This document shows, piece by piece, positions 57,576 to 64,000 of a stretch of 64,000 bases of DNA; position 1 is the first letter of the stretch; each line of letters starts with the position of its first letter. A program made the position numbers and the translations under genes. This DNA comes from Vibrio owensii CAIM 1854 = LMG 25443. Its GTDB lineage: Bacteria; Pseudomonadota; Gammaproteobacteria; Enterobacterales; Vibrionaceae. The stretch lies in assembly GCF_000817815.1 (NCBI RefSeq), contig NZ_JPRD01000024.1:1-64000 (forward strand), given 5' to 3'. The notes under the pieces were generated by a model. That model was not told where the DNA came from, ran no database searches, and was given only the letters and a program-made list of their open reading frames with translations.

Positions 57576-58931
57576 TTAAATCATTAAGGTTGCGAGACCG
57601 AGGAAGACCGACAGACCAATCACATCGGTTACGGTCGTCAGCGCCATACCACCTGCAAGGGCTGGGTCGATGTTCATTTTCTTCAGTAGGATTGGGATGG
57701 TAACACCGGCAACACCCGCGACCAGTAGGTTGGTCAGCATAGCTGCTGAGATAATCCCACCAAGCATCCAGTTACCTTTCCAAGCAACCACAATACCACC
57801 GATGATCAGCGCCCACATGATGCCGTTTAGTAAGCCGATAGCGGCTTCTTTCATCAAGAGTTCGCGTTTGTTCGAGTCACCGATATGACCGAGCGCTAAG
57901 CCACGGATAACAAGCGCTACGGTTTGGTTACCGGCCACACCACCCATGGAAGGCACGATCGTCATTAGGACTGCAATCGCAGCCATTTGGTCTAGAGTTG
58001 CTTCAAACATGTTAGAGACAGAAGCAGCGGCCAGTGCAGCAAGTACGTTGGCACCTAACCAGATACTACGTTTACGCGCTGATTTAACTACAGGCGCGAA
58101 GGTATCTTCGTCGTCATCCATACCAGCCATACTCATCATTGAGTGTTCAGCGTCTTCACGGATAACGTCGACCACGTCATCGATGGTAATACGACCGACA
58201 AGATGCTGGTTTTCATCCACAACAGGAGCGGACACCCAGTTACGACGTTCAAACAGGCTTGCTACGTCAGAGTCACTGGTATCTACTGTAATTGCATCGT
58301 CGGCGTCTTCCATGACTTCACTGACTTTGACATCAGGCTGCGTCGTGATCAGTGTTGTGATAGGCAGTTCACCAATCAGTTTGCTGTCATCATCTATCAC
58401 GTACAGTGCATCGGTTGCTTCGGGCAGTTCGCCTTTCATGCGCAGGTAACGCAGGACTACGTCGACATCAACGTCACCACGAATGGTGATTACGTCGGTG
58501 TTCATTAGTCCACCTGCGGTATCCTCAGGGTAGGATAGGGCGGTTTCAACGCGCAGACGATCGGCAGAGTCCATCTGGGAAAGAACTTCGCGTGAGACGT
58601 CGTCAGGCAAGCTACGCAGTACGTAAGCCACGTCATCGGTGTCCATGCCTTCCGTCGCTTCTGCAAGCGCTTCAGGAGCCATTTTGGACACAAGACTGTC
58701 TTTAACGTCTTCGTTTAGCTCGTCAAGAATCTCACCGTAATCTTCTGGGTCGGTAAGTTGCCAAAGAACCTCACGACTTTTACGCGGGGAAGCTTCTAAA
58801 AGGTGGGCAATATCCTCAGGCTCCATGTCCTGAAGTTGGCGACGAACATGGACGAAGCGGCCGTTTTCCAGCGCTTCAGTGACTTCTTGGAGGGCTTGGT
58901 GAGCTTGGTCGAATTCTATTTGCTCTGCCAT
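57576..58931 (-). CDS. mgtE: Magnesium transporter MgtE
   Basis: 451 residues: N domain with helical repeats (about 1-130; MEPEDIAHLLEASP), two CBS domains (about 130-255; MNTDVITIRGDVDVD and VGRITIDDVVDVI), a plug helix, then five membrane helices from about 285. PSMGGVAGNQ and DPALAGGMALTTVTD are channel-lining signatures of the family. The N and CBS domains sense cytoplasmic Mg2+ and close the pore. No Mg2+ riboswitch is visible in the 150-base upstream region. Confidence 0.95.
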   Translation of the reverse strand: MAEQIEFDQAHQALQEVTEALENGRFVHVRRQLQDMEPEDIAHLLEASPRKSREVLWQLTDPEDYGEILDELNEDVKDSLVSKMAPEALAEATEGMDTDDVAYVLRSLPDDVSREVLSQMDSADRLRVETALSYPEDTAGGLMNTDVITIRGDVDVDVVLRYLRMKGELPEATDALYVIDDDSKLIGELPITTLITTQPDVKVSEVMEDADDAITVDTSDSDVASLFERRNWVSAPVVDENQHLVGRITIDDVVDVIREDAEHSMMSMAGMDDDEDTFAPVVKSARKRSIWLGANVLAALAAASVSNMFEATLDQMAAIAVLMTIVPSMGGVAGNQTVALVIRGLALGHIGDSNKRELLMKEAAIGLLNGIMWALIIGGIVVAWKGNWMLGGIISAAMLTNLLVAGVAGVTIPILLKKMNIDPALAGGMALTTVTDVIGLSVFLGLATLMI

Positions 58932-59056
58932 TCATTCCTCCCAATTCCTGATATTTACAATGCTTTGAATAATAACTTAATTCTAGGCACCTTTTAATAA
59001 CAACTTATGAAAGTCGACAAAATTATTTATCGGAATTTAAGTCGGAGGTGAAACTT

Positions 59057-59134
59057 ATGTGGGATATCTGGCTAGAGATAATAAAAAAGCGAGTGAATCA
59101 CTCGCCTTCATCAAACTTGTCTTCAATCAAATGA
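59057..59134 (+). CDS. Small ORF with a strong ribosome site, antisense to npr 3' end
   Basis: 25 codons ([16 protein letters not shown]...). GGAGGTG (59044-59050) stands six bases before the ATG, the best Shine-Dalgarno in the window. The N-terminal half is amphipathic. It reads into the end of npr on the opposite strand and across the npr terminator stem, so part of its sequence is constrained by other signals. Could be a small membrane protein or chance. Confidence 0.25.
   Translation: MWDIWLEIIKKRVNHSPSSNLSSIK
59083..59104 (-). terminator. Terminator of the lpt-rpoN-npr operon
   Basis: GCGAGTGA / TCACTCGC hairpin followed on the minus strand by six T. The stem overlaps the last codons and the stop of npr (59098-59100). 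Confidence 0.85.
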
Positions 59135-59373
59135 CAAACCGCATCAAGGGCTTGCTCAGATTGATCACCAGTGGCGTGGATAGTCACGTATTGTCCTTGG
59201 GCAGATTCCAGCATCAACAACCCCATGACACTGTCTGCGGTCGCGGTTTTGTCTTCTTCGTTGTCGATGGTGATCACCGCATCGAAGCTTTGCGCCAGTT
59301 CTACCAGTTTAACCGCAGCACGGGCGTGCAAGCCTAAGCGGTTTTGGATCAATACTTTACGACTTATTTCCAC
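59098..59373 (-). CDS. npr: Phosphocarrier NPr of the nitrogen PTS
   Basis: 91 residues of the HPr fold. Phosphorylated His16 in [10 protein letters not shown], and [14 protein letters not shown] where HPr carries its regulatory Ser region. Passes phosphate from EI-Ntr to PtsN. Two bases after rapZ, last gene of the rpoN operon, as in E. coli. Its end is part of the terminator stem. Confidence 0.95.
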   Translation of the reverse strand: MEISRKVLIQNRLGLHARAAVKLVELAQSFDAVITIDNEEDKTATADSVMGLLMLESAQGQYVTIHATGDQSEQALDAVCHLIEDKFDEGE

Positions 59374-59375
59374 CG

Positions 59376-60239
59376 TTATTCCTTAACGTTCTTTTCCAAT
59401 GAAGTGTGGCGAATTTGTACTTGGTGTCCTTTGTCCGCAAAGAACTCACCGATTTTTTGAGTTAAGTACACTGAGCGATGCTTACCACCAGTACAACCAA
59501 TCGCAACCGTTAGGTAGCTGCGGTTGTTTTTCTCTAGCAGTGGTAACCAAGTCTCAATGAAACTCTCAATTTGGTATTTAAGATCAAGTACCGATTGGTG
59601 TTGTTCTAGGAAAGCACCGATTGGCGCATCTAAGCCGGTCAGTGGGCGCAAGGCTGGTTCCCAATGTGGGTTTGGCAAGAAGCGTACATCGAACACGTAA
59701 TCGGCATCAGAAGGAAGGCCGTATTTGAAACCGAATGATTCAAACACCATGACTAAGTCTTTACGATCACGCCCTTGAACGCGCATACGGATCGTTTCGC
59801 TGAGATCATGCAAAGATTGACCGCTGCTGTTCAGCACTAAATCAGCGTGCGCTTTGAGTGGCATTAAGATCTCTTGTTCAAGCTCAATGGCCTGATCAAG
59901 CGACAATGACTGACTACCAAGCGATAACGGGTGAATCCGTCGTGTTTCGCTGTAGCGAGTAAGGAGCGTTTCTTTATTCGCGTCTAAGAACAGTACCGTC
60001 ACATCCAGTTCAGCTTTCAGCTTCTCTAGGGTGGTGTTCAGTTCTTTGAGTTTCTTAGGAATGTTTCGAATATCAATGCTTACTGCAACGTTCTGTTTGC
60101 TCTCTGATACAGATTGAACAAACGCGTCAAGCAAGTTTACTGGTAGGTTGTCTACACAGTAATACCCCAAGTCTTCTAGTACGCGCAGGGCAACACTCTT
60201 CCCGGCACCGGAATGCCCGCTAACAACGATTAATCGCAT
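59376..60239 (-). CDS. rapZ: RNase adapter RapZ
   Basis: 287 residues. Walker A GHSGAGKS near the N terminus and a C-terminal domain with [13 protein letters not shown]. In E. coli RapZ presents the small RNA GlmZ to RNase E and so sets GlmS levels and amino-sugar supply. The gene lies between ptsN and npr in the conserved order. Confidence 0.96.
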   Translation of the reverse strand: MRLIVVSGHSGAGKSVALRVLEDLGYYCVDNLPVNLLDAFVQSVSESKQNVAVSIDIRNIPKKLKELNTTLEKLKAELDVTVLFLDANKETLLTRYSETRRIHPLSLGSQSLSLDQAIELEQEILMPLKAHADLVLNSSGQSLHDLSETIRMRVQGRDRKDLVMVFESFGFKYGLPSDADYVFDVRFLPNPHWEPALRPLTGLDAPIGAFLEQHQSVLDLKYQIESFIETWLPLLEKNNRSYLTVAIGCTGGKHRSVYLTQKIGEFFADKGHQVQIRHTSLEKNVKE

Positions 60240-60253
60240 GGTGATCGTCCTGA

Positions 60254-60700
60254 TTACTGATGAATCATAATGTCGTAGAGTTCTTCATCACTCTGAGCGT
60301 TACGCAGGCTCTTTAGCACTTGCTTGTTGCTCAGGCGTTCTGCCATAGAGGATAGTGTTTTGAGGTGCTCTTTGCACTGTTCTTCTGGAACAAGAAGAGC
60401 AAAAAGAAGGTCGACAGGTCGGTTGTCGATAGCATCAAACTCAATCGCCTCGTCACATTGCAGTAATACGGCGATGGCTTTGTCGCTAGATTGCATTCTT
60501 GCGTGAGGGATAGCAATACCGTTGCCGATACCCGTACTACCCATTTTTTCTCTGCTGAGCATACACTCAAACAGTTCTGTAGAATCTTGGCCCGTGTTCT
60601 CAGCAACAATTTGGCTGATCATCTCTAGGGCACGTTTCTTACTTGTACAATGGACTGCACTTTTGGTGCAGTCCAGTGACAGTATCTCGCTCAATTGCAT
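60254..60700 (-). CDS. ptsN: Nitrogen-PTS enzyme IIA (PtsN)
   Basis: 148 residues of the EIIA-mannitol/fructose fold, with the phosphorylated His in GIAIPHARM. Regulatory rather than transport PTS protein; the E. coli homologue controls K+ uptake and phosphate sensing. Separated by two bases from hpf and fourteen from rapZ. Confidence 0.95.
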   Translation of the reverse strand: MQLSEILSLDCTKSAVHCTSKKRALEMISQIVAENTGQDSTELFECMLSREKMGSTGIGNGIAIPHARMQSSDKAIAVLLQCDEAIEFDAIDNRPVDLLFALLVPEEQCKEHLKTLSSMAERLSNKQVLKSLRNAQSDEELYDIMIHQ

Positions 60701-60702
60701 GA

Positions 60703-60990
60703 TTAATGACTGTTTAGTTTTTCTTTGTGCTTGTTAAGTTGACGAACTAATTTATCCACCAGCGAATCAATTGCTGCATACATACTTTCGTCGTTCGATG
60801 ACGCGTGGATTTCGCCCTGATTGATGTGGAGCGTAGCTTCCGCTATTTGGTTGAGTTTTTCAACTTTTAGTACGACTTGGACTTGGTTAATGTGGTCGAA
60901 GAACCTTTCGAGCTTCTGAAACTTAGATTGAACATAGTCTTGCATTGAATCGGTAAGATCAACGTGATGGCCTTGAATATTGATTTGCAT
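60703..60990 (-). CDS. hpf: Short ribosome hibernation-promoting factor HPF
   Basis: 95 residues, the short form. Beta-alpha-beta fold of the YfiA/HPF family (MQINIQGHHVDLTDSMQDYV; HINQGEIHASSNDESMYAAI). Joins 70S ribosomes into 100S dimers in stationary phase. Directly downstream of rpoN, as in E. coli. Confidence 0.95.
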   Translation of the reverse strand: MQINIQGHHVDLTDSMQDYVQSKFQKLERFFDHINQVQVVLKVEKLNQIAEATLHINQGEIHASSNDESMYAAIDSLVDKLVRQLNKHKEKLNSH

Positions 60991-61014
60991 AGACTTTCCT
61001 TTTCAGTTGGTGCC

Positions 61015-62490
61015 TTAAAGTAGGCGTTTACGCTGACTTGAAGGGGCGATACCCAAGGATTCGCGATATTTCGCTATCGTTCGTCTCGCGACTTGAATCC
61101 CTTGGTCAGCCAGAAGAGCAGCAATCTTGCTATCACTTAGTGGTTTAGCGGTATTCTCCGCTGCGACCAGTTTTTTGATAAGAGCACGAATTGCTGTGGA
61201 CGAACATTCTCCACCATTGTCTGTACTAACATGGCTAGAGAAGAAGTACTTCAATTCAAAAATGCCACGTGGGGTATGCATAAACTTCTGTGTTGTTACA
61301 CGAGAGATTGTCGATTCATGCATGTCCACATCCAATGCTACATCGTTTAGTACCATTGGTTTCATGGCTTCTTCACCATACTCGAAGAAATCTTGTTGAT
61401 GTTCAACAATACATCTTGCAACTTTGAGAAGCGTCTCGTTTCTGCTTTCTAGGCTCTTAATCAGCCATTTTGCCTCTTGCAAATTGCTGCGAATGTACTG
61501 GCTATCCGCACTGTTGCCTTTGCCTAGTTGCGCATATTGTTGATTTACTTTTAGTTTCGGAATGCTGTCAGGGTTAATGGACACAGTCCACTTACCATGA
61601 TCTTTAAATACAGACACATCCGGAATGACGTATTCAGTGTCATCGGGTGTGATGCGGCTGCCTGGGCGAGGGTCAAGTTGTTGAATCAACTTCAATACTT
61701 CACGCAGGTCAGCTTCTTTAAGCTTAGTCTCTTTGATAACAAGCTTGTAGTCGCGATTACCAAGGTGATCGATATGATCGCTAAGAATCATCTTTGCTTC
61801 AGCAAGCCACGGCGTGTCTTCAGGGAAAGTCGCAAGTTGCAGCAGTAGGCACTCTTGTAGATTGCGAGAAGCAACGCCAAGTGGGTCAAACTGCTGAATA
61901 CGCTTACGTACTGCTTCTACTTCATCCAATTCTACTTCTTCGTTGTCGAAGCTCTCGTGAATTTCTTCAGGAGAAAGGGTTAGGTAGCCGTAGTCGTCGA
62001 TGGCATCGATGATCGCGAGGGCAATGGTGCGGTCGGTTTCACTGAAAGGCGTTAAATCTAGCTGCCACATAAGGTAATCATGCAGCGATTCGGTAGTTTC
62101 ACCTTGGTAGACAGGCATGTCGTCATCAAGCGCTAGGCCTGTACTGCCCGTATTTGCGCTATAAACATCATCCCAAGTGGTATCGATTTCTAGCTCAGAG
62201 CTGATTTCTGATTTCTCAATTACATCTGAACTGTCTGGCAGATCGGGCTCTGAGGCATCGTTGGCTTCGTTCGCACTGTTATCAGCAGATTCAGACGCTG
62301 ATTTGTCTTCACCGTTTGCTTGAGGTTCTTCGTGGCCTTCTTCAACTTCCAGTAGCGGGTTGGAGTCCAGTGCTTCTTGGATTTCTTGTTGAAGATCGAG
62401 CGTCGACAATTGCAACAAACGAATCGCTTGCTGCAGCTGCGGCGTCATGGCTAACTGTTGACCTAGCTTGAGTTGTAATGAAGGTTTCAT
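61015..62490 (-). CDS. rpoN: RNA polymerase sigma-54
   Basis: 491 residues. Region I is Gln/Leu-rich ([20 protein letters not shown]), region II acidic (about 50-120), then the core-binding domain. The C-terminal domain has a helix-turn-helix and the RpoN box [12 protein letters not shown]. In Vibrio sigma-54 drives flagellar, nitrogen and quorum-sensing small-RNA genes. Starts 50 bases after lptB. Confidence 0.98.
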   Translation of the reverse strand: MKPSLQLKLGQQLAMTPQLQQAIRLLQLSTLDLQQEIQEALDSNPLLEVEEGHEEPQANGEDKSASESADNSANEANDASEPDLPDSSDVIEKSEISSELEIDTTWDDVYSANTGSTGLALDDDMPVYQGETTESLHDYLMWQLDLTPFSETDRTIALAIIDAIDDYGYLTLSPEEIHESFDNEEVELDEVEAVRKRIQQFDPLGVASRNLQECLLLQLATFPEDTPWLAEAKMILSDHIDHLGNRDYKLVIKETKLKEADLREVLKLIQQLDPRPGSRITPDDTEYVIPDVSVFKDHGKWTVSINPDSIPKLKVNQQYAQLGKGNSADSQYIRSNLQEAKWLIKSLESRNETLLKVARCIVEHQQDFFEYGEEAMKPMVLNDVALDVDMHESTISRVTTQKFMHTPRGIFELKYFFSSHVSTDNGGECSSTAIRALIKKLVAAENTAKPLSDSKIAALLADQGIQVARRTIAKYRESLGIAPSSQRKRLL

Positions 62491-62540
62491 TCAGTGTTAC
62501 TTACCTTGTAATGCTCAGAATCTTACCGTTCCTAATGTAA

Positions 62541-63266
62541 TCATAGACGGAATTGTTCGCCGAGATAAACTTGTTTCACCTGCTCGTTATTGAGAACTTC
62601 ATCCGGAGTTCCCGATGCAATTAGGTGTCCTTGGCTTACGATATAGGCTTTTTCACAAACGTCCAAGGTTTCGCGAACGTTATGGTCAGTGATTAACACG
62701 CCAAGGCCGCGATCACGCAAGTGTTCAATGATTTTTTTGATGTCGTTAACCGAAATTGGGTCAACACCCGCGAACGGTTCATCCAACAAAATGAATTGAG
62801 GGTTAGCAGCCAGTGCTCGCGCAATCTCTACACGGCGGCGCTCACCACCTGATAGTGCCATACCCGCACTGGTGCGTATGTGCTGTATGTGGAATTCTTC
62901 CAACAAATCTTCAAGCTTATCTTGGCGTTCTTCTCGAGTAAGCTCTTGGCGAGTCTCTAAAACAGCCATAATGTTATCTTCCACCGACAGCTTACGGAAG
63001 ATCGACGCTTCTTGTGGTAGGTAGCCAATACCCAAACGAGAGCGGCTGTGCATCGGAAGGATACTGATATCCTGATTGTCGATAGTAATGGTGCCTTCAT
63101 CACGTGGCACCAAACCCACGATCATGTAAAACGATGTGGTTTTACCCGCACCGTTTGGCCCCAAAAGACCAACGATTTGGCCAGATTCTACTTCGAGACT
63201 TACATCGGTAACGACCTTGCGCTTTTTGTAGCTCTTCGCAAGGTTCTTTGCGCTCAGTACTGCCAT
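62541..63266 (-). CDS. lptB: LPS export ATPase LptB
   Basis: 241 residues, an ABC ATPase. Walker [13 protein letters not shown], signature [16 protein letters not shown], and Walker [14 protein letters not shown]. Powers extraction of LPS from the inner membrane with LptF and LptG, and passes it to LptC and LptA. One base separates it from lptA. Confidence 0.97.
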   Translation of the reverse strand: MAVLSAKNLAKSYKKRKVVTDVSLEVESGQIVGLLGPNGAGKTTSFYMIVGLVPRDEGTITIDNQDISILPMHSRSRLGIGYLPQEASIFRKLSVEDNIMAVLETRQELTREERQDKLEDLLEEFHIQHIRTSAGMALSGGERRRVEIARALAANPQFILLDEPFAGVDPISVNDIKKIIEHLRDRGLGVLITDHNVRETLDVCEKAYIVSQGHLIASGTPDEVLNNEQVKQVYLGEQFRL

Positions 63267-63267
63267 A

Positions 63268-63762
63268 TTAGTTCTCGATTTGGTTCGGTTGTAGGATGGT
63301 GGTTACGCGCTCATCCTTCGAGCTGTCAGCGACAAGCTTCTGTTGACCAATTTGGTAACGGATCGACGAACCTTTGATGGTATTGCCGTCTTGTGCTAGT
63401 TGCGCTTGACCTTTCATGGTCAGTTCATCAGTAGAGATTCGGTAGTCTAACTCAGTTGCTTGACCACTGAGTGTTTTGCCATCGTCCATCAACTGAGAAA
63501 ACTTCGCAGGTTTGCCAAAAGCTTGTATCTGCTTAATAGACTCAGTCTTAGGATCGCGAGTCACAACGATTCTGTCAGCATCGATATTGATGCTACCTTG
63601 CTTAAGCGACACATCACCTTTAAAGATCACCTGATTACTCTTCATGTCCACCTGTTGGGTGTCTGAATTGATGTAAACTGGCTGTTGAGTATCCGACTTA
63701 AGTGCTAACGCTTGTGGCGCTGCTAAAACCAATGCCAATAGGCTAAGGTGTAACGGTTTCAT
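63268..63762 (-). CDS. lptA: Periplasmic LPS bridge protein LptA
   Basis: 164 residues from ATG 63762, which has AAGG five bases upstream and opens directly with a signal peptide cut after ALA before LKSDTQQP. An in-frame ATG at 63780 lacks a ribosome site. OstA-fold beta-jellyroll ([20 protein letters not shown]) that forms the bridge between LptC and LptD. Its start lies inside the last codons of lptC (20-base overlap), implying coupling. Confidence 0.94.
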   Translation of the reverse strand: MKPLHLSLLALVLAAPQALALKSDTQQPVYINSDTQQVDMKSNQVIFKGDVSLKQGSINIDADRIVVTRDPKTESIKQIQAFGKPAKFSQLMDDGKTLSGQATELDYRISTDELTMKGQAQLAQDGNTIKGSSIRYQIGQQKLVADSSKDERVTTILQPNQIEN

Positions 63763-64000
63763 ATCGACCTTGAACTTCATCAGTCAGAGTCGCAGTGTGA
63801 GCTTTTAAGTTGCCCTGCATTGCGCCTCCGGTAGTTTCAAATTGCGGTCCAACCAACATCACTTGTTGATCGGCTTTAAAATCACGATTGCTTAGATTGA
63901 TGACCAGTTTGTCTGTTGCCATGGTGTCGAAACTCGCATCAGGCAATAGATTCTGCATAAGTACTTTGTCGTACAAGGTCAGAATTTGGTCTTCATCTAG
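63743..64000 (-). CDS. lptC: LPS export protein LptC, 3' part
   Basis: The frame is open from the window edge to the stop at 63743, giving the last 85 residues. DASFDTMATDKLVINLSNRD and GPQFETTGGAMQGN are OstA-like beta strands, as in LptC, the single-pass protein that takes LPS from LptB2FG. The N-terminal anchor lies beyond the window. Identity rests on the lptC-lptA-lptB order and this fragment. Confidence 0.88.
   Translation of the reverse strand, partial: LDEDQILTLYDKVLMQNLLPDASFDTMATDKLVINLSNRDFKADQQVMLVGPQFETTGGAMQGNLKAHTATLTDEVQGRYETVTP

Noticed and set aside
57946..58449. Plus-strand ORF of 167 codons, Ser/Thr-rich, opposite mgtE
   Set aside because: Mirrors the codon pattern of mgtE; low-complexity Ser/Thr composition is typical of an antisense shadow.
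58932..59082. Possible Mg2+ riboswitch before mgtE
   Set aside because: The gap is short and AT-rich and lacks any extended fold like the M-box; the transporter is gated by its own CBS domains.

Overview
The window looks like chromosome 1 of a Vibrio, probably of the Harveyi/parahaemolyticus group. This rests on gene content and order: galU, a QstR/VpsT-type regulator, ssb, csrD and a complete MSHA type IV pilus locus, followed by mreBCD-maf-rng-yhdP-tldD and the lptCAB-rpoN-hpf-ptsN-rapZ-npr cluster. Protein sequences, SSB tail, RNase G, RluA and sigma-54 are all clearly gammaproteobacterial. Species cannot be fixed by reading alone. I see no insertion sequence, prophage, integron or CRISPR array. 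Almost everything is vertically inherited core DNA.

Layout. 1-850: the very 3' end of a tRNA (best match tRNA-Asp), its UUCG terminator, and a decayed second copy of the tRNA tail. 898-6093: a CPA1 Na+/H+ antiporter divergent from metH, with tandem MetJ boxes in between. 6161-9161: lysine-sensitive aspartokinase III behind a lysine riboswitch, divergent from a PLP aminotransferase. 9218-14903 (minus strand): the PglL O-oligosaccharyltransferase, uvrA with a LexA box, and galU. 15066-18800: the QstR-like regulator divergent from ssb, then csrD.

18812-36218 is the MSHA pilus locus: mshI J K L M N E G F, then A, a very short pilin-like gene, and mshC D O P Q. The machinery genes are tightly coupled by overlapping stops and starts. 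Three things stand out. mshI is interrupted by an in-frame TAG. No mshB lies between mshF and mshA; a 76-codon pilin-like gene follows mshA instead. mshQ encodes a giant secreted protein with a repeat-rich N-terminal half, a legume-lectin-like domain and a DUF6701-type C terminus, so it is a plausible adhesin. The mshA leader is long and structured and carries small ORFs with good ribosome binding sites.

36371-47200: mreB, mreC, mreD, maf, rng, yhdP, a nitrilase-family amidase and tldD, read as a long plus-strand cluster for cell shape, RNA processing and envelope. 47271-55445: a PIN-PhoH ATPase, rapA, a divergent Nramp-like transporter, rluA and a 2-hydroxyacid dehydrogenase. 55511-58931: darP, pmbA (the TldE partner of TldD) and the Mg2+ transporter mgtE. 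59098-64000 (minus strand): npr, rapZ, ptsN, hpf, rpoN, lptB, lptA and the 3' part of lptC, the conserved LPS-transport/sigma-54/nitrogen-PTS cluster. lptC runs off the end.

No wholly new system is evident. The best leads are the broken mshI, the altered pilin set and leader around mshA, MshQ's architecture, and the decayed tRNA-tail repeat.
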